Shown: positions 9,099 to 17,197 of the stretch, in pieces
Position numbering within the stretch: position 1 is the stretch's first letter
Layout: each line of letters begins with the position of its first letter
Assembly: GCA_018829465.1 (NCBI GenBank)
Contig: JAHJTN010000017.1
Coordinates: forward strand, 124,001 to 188,000
Reading direction: 5' to 3'
Source: Bacteroidota bacterium
Lineage (GTDB): Bacteria > Bacteroidota > Bacteroidia > Flavobacteriales > Flavobacteriaceae
DNA: 64,000 nucleotides
Notes under the pieces: generated by a model
Database searches by the model: none
Told to the model about the DNA's origin: nothing
What the model saw: only the letters and a program-made list of their open reading frames with translations
Made by a program: the position numbers and the translations under genes

Positions 9099-10596
9099 TT
9101 TTGCATCACAGCAGCGTGAACAAAAAGCTTACAGGAATATCCTGAAAGTCACTTCTATTTTCGGAAGTGAGCAGCTGGTTCAAATGTTGATTGCCTTGGT
9201 TCGGTCTAAATTTTTGGCTATTTGGTTAGGGCCATTGGGCATGGGCATCAATAGCCTTTTACAAACTACGCTAAGCTTGTCCGAACAAATCTTTTCAATG
9301 GGTTTGCACCAAAGTGCCGTGAGAGATATAGCCGAGGCAAAAAATAAGGATACGGATAAGCAGGCTAAAATCATCGCGGTGCTCATCAAATGGGTTTGGA
9401 AGAGTGCCTTGGTCGGCGGCCTTTTTATCGTGTTTTTTTCTTTCGGATTTAGTCTTTGGATTTTTGACGATTCTAGTTATACGCTTTCTTTTGTGTTGAT
9501 CGGCATTGCCGTATTCTTAAAGATTGTTACCACCGCTCGTTTAGCTGTTTTACAAGGGCTTCAACGTTATTCGAGTTTGGCGAAAGTTAGAATTTTGGGT
9601 AGCTTGGTCAGTTTGTTGATCATTTTGCCACTTTACTACGTGTGGCGCGAAGCGGCTATAGCACCTGCCATTTTGATTGCTACTTCTGTCTTATTCTTAG
9701 TGACCTTGTTTTTTTACAGAAACATTCCTAAAAGTTCTGAAAAAATAAGCGGTAACGAATTTGCAAAAACCGGAAAAAATATGATGCGGCTGGGTTTTGT
9801 GATGAGTTTGGGCGGTTTTCTCAACATGGCGTCACTCTACGCTGTCCAACTGTTTATTCAAGACAGCGGTTCACTCTCAGATGTTGGCCTTTTCAGTGCC
9901 GGTTTCACTATAATTCATGTGTATTTTGGCATGGTTTTCAACGCGATGACAACGGATTATTATCCCCGTTTGGCTGCGACTGACCAAAGCCCAAACCTGC
10001 TTAAAAAAGAAGTAAACCGACAGGCTGTTTTTTCACTTTTAATCACCACACCTCTGATTTTAATCATCTTAATATTTGGAAAAGGTTTGATCACACTTTT
10101 GTACGCTGCAGCTTTTGAGCAGGTTTATTATTTTTTGTTTGCCGCATTGCTCGGTGTGCCGTTTAAAAGTATTTCTTTTTGTTTTGGTTTTATTTTTATT
10201 GCCAAGGGCGATGTAGCTGTTTATGGAAAAACCCTGATTATCTTTAACCTTCTTTTTTTTGCAATTATGGTCACCGGATATACACTTGGTGACCTTCAAG
10301 GCTTGGGCATCGCTTTCTCGCTTTATTACTTCATTCATCTAACGGTGGTTGTTATCATCTCGAAGCTTCGGTATCAATTGGGTTTTTCAGGCGAACTGCT
10401 TAAAATCATTACAATTTCTCTACTTCTTGTTTTGGCTAACATGGTGTTGGTCTATTTTGACACTATTTTTTTTAAATATCTGAAAGTTTTACTTTTGGTT
10501 GTTTCTTTGCTTTTCAGTTTATACTATTTAAATCAGAAAACCCATATTTTTGAGATGCTCAAAAAAATGATTAAACGCCCAGAGCAAGACTTATGA
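9091..10596 (+). CDS. Wzx-like O-antigen / polysaccharide flippase
   Basis: 501 aa integral membrane protein with about 12-14 predicted helices, of the MOP (MviN/PST) exporter type. It starts with a short cytoplasmic tail, then [30 protein letters not shown], the usual first repeat of oligosaccharide flippases. It would move undecaprenyl-linked glycan units across the inner membrane. It overlaps the aminotransferase before it (8 nt) and the hexapeptide acyltransferase after it (ATGA, 4 nt). Glycosyltransferases and a polymerase are absent from this block. Confidence 0.85.
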   Translation: MPDFASQQREQKAYRNILKVTSIFGSEQLVQMLIALVRSKFLAIWLGPLGMGINSLLQTTLSLSEQIFSMGLHQSAVRDIAEAKNKDTDKQAKIIAVLIKWVWKSALVGGLFIVFFSFGFSLWIFDDSSYTLSFVLIGIAVFLKIVTTARLAVLQGLQRYSSLAKVRILGSLVSLLIILPLYYVWREAAIAPAILIATSVLFLVTLFFYRNIPKSSEKISGNEFAKTGKNMMRLGFVMSLGGFLNMASLYAVQLFIQDSGSLSDVGLFSAGFTIIHVYFGMVFNAMTTDYYPRLAATDQSPNLLKKEVNRQAVFSLLITTPLILIILIFGKGLITLLYAAAFEQVYYFLFAALLGVPFKSISFCFGFIFIAKGDVAVYGKTLIIFNLLFFAIMVTGYTLGDLQGLGIAFSLYYFIHLTVVVIISKLRYQLGFSGELLKIITISLLLVLANMVLVYFDTIFFKYLKVLLLVVSLLFSLYYLNQKTHIFEMLKKMIKRPEQDL

Positions 10597-11330
10597 ATTT
10601 TCTTAAAAAAATCTACCGCATTTTCCGTTTTGTAATGAAGGTAAATTGGATTAAAACCGTGTATTTTAATCTGAAAGCATTTCGTTTTTCAGTAGCAAAA
10701 AAACTTCCGGTTCTAATATATGGTCGTGTAAAAATCACCGATATTTCAGGAAAGATTATCATAAATGCTCCCATCAAAACCGGCATGATTGGGTTTGGGC
10801 AAAAATTTGAAAAAATGACCAAGGCCAAAGGAAATGCAGAAATCAATATCAGAGGCACAATCGTTTTTAGAGGATACGCACACATAGGTAAAGATTGCTT
10901 TTTATTTGTGGGCAAAGACGCCTATTGTGAGCTTGGAAACATGACCGGTTTGGGTTCGGATGTTAAAATTATATGTACCGAGCGTATTGTGCTTGGCGAT
11001 TGGGCACGGATTGGCTACGAATCGCAAGTGGTAGATACCAATTCGCACCATATGATGGATGCGGGTACGGGTGAAAAATTCCCCATGTCTGCGCCTATTC
11101 ATATTGGCAACTATAATTCGGTGTCCAACAGGGTTTCTATCATGTCTAAAACCGTTACGCCGGATTATTGTGTAGTGGCTTCCAACGCAGTTCTATCAAA
11201 GGATTATTCAAACTTGGGCAATGAAATCTTACTGGGTGGCATACCCGCCAAATTGATTCGAAAAAACTTTTCAAGAGATTGGGAAGGTGAAAAATTGAGC
11301 ATAGAAAAGCTGCTGATCGTTTGTCGCTGA
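10593..11330 (+). CDS. left-handed beta-helix (hexapeptide) acyltransferase
   Basis: 245 aa. The central and C-terminal parts contain hexapeptide-repeat-like stretches (IRGTIVFRGYAHIGKDCFLFVGKDAYCELGN..., RIVLGDWARIGYESQVVDTNSHHM, PIHIGNYNSVSNRVSIMSKTVTP), ending in GGIPAKLIRKNF as in sugar O- or N-acetyltransferases. A trimeric cytoplasmic enzyme modifying a glycan or sugar precursor is expected. Last gene of the overlapping block. Only 4 nt separate it from the convergent DUF2461 gene. Confidence 0.8.
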   Translation: MNFLKKIYRIFRFVMKVNWIKTVYFNLKAFRFSVAKKLPVLIYGRVKITDISGKIIINAPIKTGMIGFGQKFEKMTKAKGNAEINIRGTIVFRGYAHIGKDCFLFVGKDAYCELGNMTGLGSDVKIICTERIVLGDWARIGYESQVVDTNSHHMMDAGTGEKFPMSAPIHIGNYNSVSNRVSIMSKTVTPDYCVVASNAVLSKDYSNLGNEILLGGIPAKLIRKNFSRDWEGEKLSIEKLLIVCR

Positions 11331-11334
11331 CGCT

Positions 11335-12012
11335 TTAGTACAAGGGTTCTCCGTTGAGGTCGGTGGTCAGTATTTCAGACATGTAATCGAAAAAAGGTCT
11401 AAGTTTTTGAAACACCTCCACAACCTTTGTTGAAAAATCTTCAGACAAAGCTTGTTTGTCGTCAAAGTGATGCTCCACTACAAATTGTTTCCACCGAATG
11501 AAATCGATATTTGGATGGTTTTTGTCAAAACCTTTAGGAGCTGTTTTTAAAGATTGCCCGACCAAACCACCAAAAACAGATTGAAACTCCGGATTGCCAA
11601 CAATCTCTTTAATACCGGAGGCATCTGCTTCAAATTCTTTACGAATGCGCAGTAAATCTTCGGGTGAAGGCTGCCAGAAACCACCTGCAACAAAGGTATT
11701 TCCAGGCTCGATATGAAGATAATAACCACCTCTGTATTCCGGTTTTACACGGTGAAAAACCCCACCGAAATGTGTTTTATAGGGCGTTTTGTCTTTTGAA
11801 AAACGCACATCCCTGTAAATGCGATATACTTTGACGTAATCGATAAAATCGGTTTGTTTGAGTTGATCCGAAATTTCTTGAAACAGCGTTTTGGTTGCGT
11901 CATTCGCTTTTTCATAAGCATCTTTATGAGTGTCAAACCAAGGCCTATTGTTGTTGGTTTTCAGCTCAGTGAGAAAAGTAAAAGTTTCGTTTATAACCCT
12001 GTTTATAGCCAT
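11335..12012 (-). CDS. DUF2461 family protein
   Basis: 225 aa, matching the TIGR02453/DUF2461 layout: FLTELKTNNNRPWFDTHKDAYEKA near the N-terminus, then YRIYRDVRFSKDKTPYKTHFGGVF and GGYYLHIEPGNTFVAGGFWQPSPEDLLRIR. No enzymatic function is established for the family and none can be read from the sequence. The start overlaps the end of corA by 10 nt, so the two are probably co-transcribed. Confidence 0.9.
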   Translation of the reverse strand: MAINRVINETFTFLTELKTNNNRPWFDTHKDAYEKANDATKTLFQEISDQLKQTDFIDYVKVYRIYRDVRFSKDKTPYKTHFGGVFHRVKPEYRGGYYLHIEPGNTFVAGGFWQPSPEDLLRIRKEFEADASGIKEIVGNPEFQSVFGGLVGQSLKTAPKGFDKNHPNIDFIRWKQFVVEHHFDDKQALSEDFSTKVVEVFQKLRPFFDYMSEILTTDLNGEPLY

Positions 12013-13088
12013 TTTTTTCTTTTAAAAAAGAGTAAAAGTCCTAAAGAAATCAAAACCATGACACCCCAAACCACATAATAACCTTCGCGCATATTCAATT
12101 CGGGCATATAATGAAAATTCATACCGTAAACCCCGACGATAAAAGTAAGCGGAATGAATACCGTTGAAATAATCGTGAGCACTTTCATCACACTATTCAT
12201 TTTGTTGCTCACGCTACTCATGTACATGTCCATAAGTCCCCACAGCATATCTCGATAGGTTTCTAGAGTTTCGATAATTTGAATGGTATGGTCGTATAAA
12301 TCGCGAAAATACTTTTGTGTACTTTGTTCAATGGCCGGGTAGGAATTTTTATCTAAACCACTCACGACTTCCCTCAGTGGATAAATTGAGCGGCGAATGC
12401 GGATGGCTTCTCGTTTGAGATTTTGAATGTCGTTGACCAACTCTGCATTCGAGTTGTTGATGAGTTGGTCTTCTAAATCTTCTATTTTTTCGCCCAAAGT
12501 TTCCAAAATTAAAAAATAGTGATCTACCACAGCGTCCAAGAGGCAAAACAATAAATAATCGGCTTTTTTACCACGGATTAAGCCACGAGGTTCTTCTATA
12601 CGGGTTCTGATGGAATCGAAAACGTCTTTTTCGGTTTCCTGAAACGTAAGCAAGGTGTCGCCGGAAAGAAATAAAGCCAAATGCTCAATGACCAATTCGT
12701 TTTGTGGATTGTAATAGAGCATCTTGGAAATGATAAAAAGCTTGCCATCCGGCAATTCTTCCAGTTTTGGGCGATGGTTGGTGTTAAGGATATCCTCTAT
12801 ATACAGCGGATGCAACTGAAAGAGTTCGCCTATTTTTGCAATACTTTCTAAATTGTTTAATCCGTTAAAATTAATCCATTTAACTAAGTTAGTCTCTGGT
12901 ACTACTTTAAACGAATCTAAATTTGTGAAAATTTCCTTTTGGTAATTATCTTCGGTATATTCATAGGCCTCAACATGAAAGGTGTCGCGCTCATCCTTGT
13001 CACCTAGATATACAAATGAGCCGGGTGGTAGCCCCACTTTTTTGTGTGCTTTTCGCTCTCTTTTACTTTTTTTGGTAGATTTTGCCAT
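12003..13088 (-). CDS. corA: CorA-type magnesium/cobalt transporter
   Basis: 361 aa from ATG 13088 (MAKSTKKSKRER); an upstream in-frame start at 13136 adds an unlikely 16 residues. A large cytoplasmic N-terminal domain is followed by two C-terminal transmembrane helices. The diagnostic pore motif GMN is present in VGVYGMNFHYMPEL between them. A highly basic tail (KRKKWL) follows the last helix, as usual for CorA. It imports Mg2+ or Co2+ as a pentamer. First gene of a two-gene operon with the DUF2461 gene. Confidence 0.92.
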   Translation of the reverse strand: MAKSTKKSKRERKAHKKVGLPPGSFVYLGDKDERDTFHVEAYEYTEDNYQKEIFTNLDSFKVVPETNLVKWINFNGLNNLESIAKIGELFQLHPLYIEDILNTNHRPKLEELPDGKLFIISKMLYYNPQNELVIEHLALFLSGDTLLTFQETEKDVFDSIRTRIEEPRGLIRGKKADYLLFCLLDAVVDHYFLILETLGEKIEDLEDQLINNSNAELVNDIQNLKREAIRIRRSIYPLREVVSGLDKNSYPAIEQSTQKYFRDLYDHTIQIIETLETYRDMLWGLMDMYMSSVSNKMNSVMKVLTIISTVFIPLTFIVGVYGMNFHYMPELNMREGYYVVWGVMVLISLGLLLFFKRKKWL

Positions 13089-13143
13089 AAAGCACCTGTT
13101 TTCAGCTAATCTATAGCAATTTTGCGAACTGCGCAAACGCCTA

Positions 13144-13743
13144 TTATTTATGTCTCGATTTTAATACCGCTTCGATATCTGATAGCTTAAAACCTTTTGC
13201 TTGCAGGAGAATAAGGTAGTGAAATAGCAAATCGGCAGCTTCGTTTTTGAAGAGTTCATCATTATGGTCTTTGGCTTCGATGACGGTTTCCACAGCTTCT
13301 TCGCCTACTTTTTGTGCTATTTTATTGATCCCTTTTTTAAATAAGGAAGCCACATAGCTTTTTTCATCATCTAAATTTGTCTTTCGTTCTGCAATAATTT
13401 CTTCCAACTGTGAAAAAAAACCAAAACCGGATTCGTTTTTTTCTGCCCAGCAAGTAGCTGCACCGGTGTGGCAAGTAGGACCGTGCGGTTTGGCGTAAAC
13501 CAACAAAGCATCTTGGTCACAATCGATTTTCATCGCATCAAAAAAGAGAAAATTTCCACTTTCTTCACCTTTTGTCCACAGCCGGTTTTTACTTCTGCTA
13601 AAGAAGGTAACCTTGCCGCTTTCTTTGGTTTTCTCAACTGCTTCGCTGTTCATATAGCCGAGCATTAGAACTGTTTTGGTTAGCGGATCTTGAACAATTG
13701 CAGGTACAAGAGCGTCCGGGTATTTATCAAAATGTATTTTCAC
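13144..13743 (-). CDS. hisIE: bifunctional phosphoribosyl-AMP cyclohydrolase / phosphoribosyl-ATP diphosphatase
   Basis: Two fused domains for histidine steps 2 and 3. The N-terminal HisI part shows VTFFSRSKNRLWTKGEESG, the metal-binding DCDQDALL and GPTCHTGAATCW. The C-terminal HisE part shows GINKIAQKVGEEAVETVIEAKD and EAADLLFHYLILL. Start: GTG 13743 gives VKIHFDKY, matching the usual N-terminus; ATG 13764 would add seven residues. No other early histidine gene lies beside it, so the gene is detached from a his operon here. Confidence 0.93.
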   Translation of the reverse strand: MKIHFDKYPDALVPAIVQDPLTKTVLMLGYMNSEAVEKTKESGKVTFFSRSKNRLWTKGEESGNFLFFDAMKIDCDQDALLVYAKPHGPTCHTGAATCWAEKNESGFGFFSQLEEIIAERKTNLDDEKSYVASLFKKGINKIAQKVGEEAVETVIEAKDHNDELFKNEAADLLFHYLILLQAKGFKLSDIEAVLKSRHK

Positions 13744-13884
13744 GATGCATATTTTGTATGGCAAATTTATGTAATCCTATCGGAAAGCTGCCTATTATTT
13801 GAGTAAATGCTTTCAACAATTCTTTAAATATTCTTATTAACAAACTTTTAGAGTTCTTTAGTGTTCGACTATCTGTTTATCTGC

Positions 13885-13892
13885 TAAATTTG
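13885..13892 (+). promoter_or_regulatory. candidate -7 element for the TlpA-like gene
   Basis: TAAATTTG fits the TAnnTTTG box of Bacteroidota promoters. TTC occurs at 13864-13866 where a TTG would be expected. The start codon is 20 nt downstream of the box, so the transcript would have a very short leader. Confidence 0.4.
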
Positions 13893-13911
13893 CAGTCAAA
13901 TCGTTTTATAT

Positions 13912-15018
13912 ATGTACAAAAAGCACATTTACTTATCTTTGTTGCTTCTCTCTTTATGGGCGTGCAAAAACCAGGCAGAAGGCTATCGTCTAAACGCCCA
14001 AATAGATGCTTTGCCGGCAGACACCAAAGTATATCTTTCTCGTTTGGAAGGTTTAAATTTGGCAACAGTTGATTCGGCTATAGCTGTTAATCAAGCAGTT
14101 CGATTTGAAGGTGTTGTTCAGGATACGACCATTTATTTTTTATCTTTTGAAAACACGGGAGGTGGCATCCCATTTTTTCTAGAAAATACTGATATACAGA
14201 TAAAAGCACATTTGGATTCTCTCTACAATGCCACGATAACCGGTAGCCAAACCAATACGGACTTGATGACTTACCGAAATGCATCCAACGAATTGAACCA
14301 GAAAGGCAGCCAAATTTTTCAGCAAGCCCGTAATTTAGATCCTGCCGATACGATCCAAGCAAAAGCCATGCAAGATGCTTTTGAGAAAGTACAGGAAGAG
14401 GCCGATGCTTTAAATAATGATTTTGTCAAAACGCATCCAAACAGCTACGCGAGTTTATTTGTGTTGTTCGATATGTTTTCTTTCGAAACAGAGGACAAAT
14501 TCAAATTATCTGAATTGTACTATTCTTTAAACGACAACATCCAACAATCCCTTTTAGGGAATGCTTTTAGAGAACAATTAGAGCGATATCAATCTTTGCA
14601 AATAGGAGCCGTAGCCCCCGATTTTATAGGGCCGTCCGCCGATGGTGGTGCGGTAAAACTCAGCCAAGTAAAAGGCGCTGTAACGGTACTCGATTTTTGG
14701 GCTTCATGGTGTGTGCCTTGCCGAGCAGAAAACCCAAGGTTGGCAAAAATGTATGACGATTTGAAAGACAAAGGCCTCGAAATCGTGAGTGTTTCCCTTG
14801 ACAGAGACGGTGCGGACTGGCGAGAGGCTATCAAAAAAGACGGTATGACCCAATGGCATCACGTGTCTAATCTTATGTTTTGGGAAGAACCCATCGCTCG
14901 CGAATACAACGTGCTTGCCATCCCACAAACCTTTGTTTTGGACGAAAACCTGACCATTATTGCTTCAGATTTGCGCGGCGAGGTTTTAGAAGAATTTGTG
15001 CGGGCGCGTTTTCAGTAA
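13912..15018 (+). CDS. TlpA-family thiol:disulfide oxidoreductase with DUF4369 domain, lipoprotein
   Basis: 368 aa. The lipoprotein signal ends at LLSLWAC, so the protein is envelope-anchored. Residues ~25-115 (YRLNAQIDALPADTKVYLSRLEG) match the DUF4369 N-terminal domain common in Bacteroidota. The last ~135 residues form a TlpA/AhpC-TSA thioredoxin fold starting GAVAPDF, with the redox pair in WASWCVPC (Cys267 and Cys270), then AREYNVLAIPQTFVLDE containing the cis-Pro. It probably reduces or isomerises periplasmic disulfides. Monocistronic in appearance. Confidence 0.9.
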   Translation: MYKKHIYLSLLLLSLWACKNQAEGYRLNAQIDALPADTKVYLSRLEGLNLATVDSAIAVNQAVRFEGVVQDTTIYFLSFENTGGGIPFFLENTDIQIKAHLDSLYNATITGSQTNTDLMTYRNASNELNQKGSQIFQQARNLDPADTIQAKAMQDAFEKVQEEADALNNDFVKTHPNSYASLFVLFDMFSFETEDKFKLSELYYSLNDNIQQSLLGNAFREQLERYQSLQIGAVAPDFIGPSADGGAVKLSQVKGAVTVLDFWASWCVPCRAENPRLAKMYDDLKDKGLEIVSVSLDRDGADWREAIKKDGMTQWHHVSNLMFWEEPIAREYNVLAIPQTFVLDENLTIIASDLRGEVLEEFVRARFQ

Positions 15019-15052
15019 TTTTCCGAATCACATTCAAGCACAATGATGCGGC

Positions 15053-15568
15053 TTAAATTCGTTTGAGTTGTTGTTGCATCATTTTGATTTGCTCTGTCAA
15101 CATGTTTTGTTTGTCGAGCTTTTTAGTTTCCGCCAAAAGTTGTGTAGCTTCTCTTTTCCTGCGCTTGGTGAGTGCAATGCCCGCCAGATTGAGTTTGGCC
15201 AAAGCAAGATCGTGTTTCATGGATAAGCCTAACGAAATGGCCCTTTTGAAGAGTTTTTCGGCTTCATTCATGTTGGTTTGAGAAACCATCAAACCTTTTA
15301 AATAGTAGAAATATCCTTGCTGTTTTCGCGTCAGTGAAGCCTCGGGACTTTTTATTTTGTTTAACCATTTATCGGCACCTACAAAGTCTTGTTTGCGCAA
15401 TCGAAAAAAGGCCAACAAGATGATTTCGTTTTTGAAATAGAGCAATACGAAAATACTTGAAAGCAATACATACATAATGCCATTGCCAATAAAACCTTCT
15501 ATAAATTGATAGACGGCCCAGCCAAAAATCAAAACAGCCAAGGCCAACTTTATGTTTTTATGAAACAT
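15053..15568 (-). CDS. TPR-like membrane protein conserved in Flavobacteria
   Basis: 171 aa from ATG 15568 (MFHKNIKLAL); a longer frame to 15697 lacks family support. Two N-terminal hydrophobic helices (LALAVLIFGWAVYQFIEG, GIMYVLLSSIFVLLYF) are followed by a helical, TPR-like cytoplasmic region (KQQGYFYYLKGLMVSQTNMNEAEKLFKRAI) with a basic C-terminus. It may be a scaffold for protein contacts; no partner is evident. Convergent with the TlpA gene, 34 nt away. Confidence 0.7.
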   Translation of the reverse strand: MFHKNIKLALAVLIFGWAVYQFIEGFIGNGIMYVLLSSIFVLLYFKNEIILLAFFRLRKQDFVGADKWLNKIKSPEASLTRKQQGYFYYLKGLMVSQTNMNEAEKLFKRAISLGLSMKHDLALAKLNLAGIALTKRRKREATQLLAETKKLDKQNMLTEQIKMMQQQLKRI

Positions 15569-15978
15569 GCGAATCGTGTTTAGTGGCACAAAAGTAACAA
15601 AAACTTCCAGATGAAAGGGAATAGATTTTGCTTTTAATCTACTTTTATTCGCAGGTACTTTTTGCTGTAAATCCAAACCTGAGTTCCGATTTATCATTCA
15701 CACTTAAAGAACTCATAAATATTGAAAGACCTCAAAGCTTAAGAAACCTTCAGATGAGGGGATTGAAATATGCCTAAGTAAAATATGTTGAAGATCGTGT
15801 AAGCAACTTTTAAAAATTTAACCCGCATGCCACTGTCACTCTATATATATTTTCGCTGAGCCCCTCGACTGCGCTCGGGGTGACATTCCCCTCAACTATG
15901 ATCGAGACGTCATTCCCTTTCATGAGCTAGCGATACTACCTGACGGGCGTTTCAGAGGTTTACCTGTATAAAAAGTTT
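15569..15978. other. intergenic region with a dispersed-repeat-like hairpin
   Basis: 410 nt upstream of the TPR gene and downstream of the OsmC gene. It contains the GC-rich hairpin element listed separately at 15855-15885, otherwise AT-rich DNA. No convincing ORF, RNA gene or terminator was seen. Confidence 0.4.
15855..15885. repeat. GC-rich hairpin repeat (GAGCCCCTCGACTGCGCTCG type)
   Basis: The core CCTCGA-ctgcgc-TCGGGG can form a 6-bp stem with one G-U pair and a 6-nt loop, and is followed by TGACA. It stands out by composition in AT-rich surroundings. It resembles the short palindromic element (CTGAGCTTGTCGAAG) that interrupts a different repeat at 50779-50803. Confidence 0.45.
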
Positions 15979-16449
15979 TTAATCGGCAATTGTATGTGGT
16001 TTGTGGCTTATTTTAAAGTTACAAGAATTTGCAATAAAGCACATTTTGTTTGCTTCCTCGTGCAATTTATTTGCTTTTTCAATCATATTTTGTTCCTTGA
16101 TTCTTACCTTCGGATTAAGCGTAACCTCGGTAAATTTTCCGCTGCCATTTTCCGTTTCTTCCAAAATTCCGGTTGCAGCGTCAACATATTCGGTTACTAC
16201 AATGTTATGCGCCGAACACAAGTGCAAATACCAAAGCATATGGCAGGCAGATAGCGAAGACAAAAAAAGGTCCTCCGGATTGTATCTCGTCTTATCTCCT
16301 AAAAATGAAGGGTCGGACGAACCCTTAATCTTATCGTATTTTCCTTCAGCTATGATCTTATGGTTTCTTTTATAAGACTTGTAATTGAGTGTTCCACTCC
16401 CCTCGTTTCCCGTCCACTCAATTTTTATTTCATATTTGTGTTTTTTCAT
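15979..16449 (-). CDS. OsmC/Ohr family peroxidase-like protein
   Basis: 156 aa. The two redox cysteines expected in the family are visible: Cys69 in LSACHMLWYL and Cys137 in MCFIANSCNF. The N-terminal EIKIEWTGNEGSGTLNYKSY and NPEDLFLSSLSACH place it in the OsmC-like branch that reduces organic hydroperoxides in the cytoplasm. A third Cys (143) follows closely. Length is typical. It lies alone with about 180 nt of upstream DNA. Confidence 0.88.
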   Translation of the reverse strand: MKKHKYEIKIEWTGNEGSGTLNYKSYKRNHKIIAEGKYDKIKGSSDPSFLGDKTRYNPEDLFLSSLSACHMLWYLHLCSAHNIVVTEYVDAATGILEETENGSGKFTEVTLNPKVRIKEQNMIEKANKLHEEANKMCFIANSCNFKISHKPHTIAD

Positions 16450-16631
16450 TTGAATATCTTGTTAGATTTCTAAAATGCTTTATAAAGTTTTACTGATATG
16501 AATTATGCTGGTTTTAGAATCCATTTTTTGTCGGTTAGCAACAAATTTACTTAGAAGTACAAAGCTTGAATTTACAATTTTTCAAGTCATAAATTATTGG
16601 ATGTGCTGTTTTGCGGATGGTTTATTTTATT

Positions 16632-17096
16632 CTATTTTGTAGTTTTTCCACCCATGGCAGTAAACACGCTGTCGATTGGTTCCCAAAGTTCTATTTTATT
16701 TCCTTCGGCATCCATAATATGGACAAATTTTCCGTATTCAAATGTTTCTATGCTATCTACAATTGTTACGCCATTATCTTTGAGTTTCTGTACAAGTCCT
16801 TCTATATATTGGACTCTGTAGTTTATCATAAATTCTTTTTTTGAAGGGGCGAAATAGTCACTCCCTTGTTTAAACGGGCTCCATTGCAAGTAATTTATTT
16901 CGTCTGGCCTATTTGCGTTTCTAAATTCAAAGCTTGAACCCCATTGATTGACTTCAAGTCCCAAATTTTCAGCATACCATTCTCTAGCCTTTTCAGGATT
17001 ATCTGAGAAAAAGAAAATCCCACCAATTCCTGTCACTTTAGGTGTTGTGTCTCGTTGCAAATTTTTTTCGTCTGATTGTTCTTTTTGTTCATCCAT
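16632..17096 (-). CDS. VOC (glyoxalase/bleomycin-resistance fold) family protein
   Basis: 154 aa from ATG 17096 (MDEQKEQ); a 22-residue longer frame to 17162 has no family support. After a charged N-terminus, a single VOC module follows: TGIGGIFFFSDNPEKAREWYAENLGLEV, then VQYIEGLVQKLKDNGVTIVDSIETFEYGKFVHIMDAEGNKIELWEP. A metal-dependent lyase, dioxygenase or drug-binding role is possible; the reaction cannot be read from the sequence. Confidence 0.82.
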   Translation of the reverse strand: MDEQKEQSDEKNLQRDTTPKVTGIGGIFFFSDNPEKAREWYAENLGLEVNQWGSSFEFRNANRPDEINYLQWSPFKQGSDYFAPSKKEFMINYRVQYIEGLVQKLKDNGVTIVDSIETFEYGKFVHIMDAEGNKIELWEPIDSVFTAMGGKTTK

Positions 17097-17197
17097 GTTT
17101 TTGGTTTTCAAGTTACAGCTTTCAAATACAGTTGTATTATAAAAAAAAGGTTGCCGCCTCATGACCGCAACCTTACATTATGGAGCGTCAGCATCCG

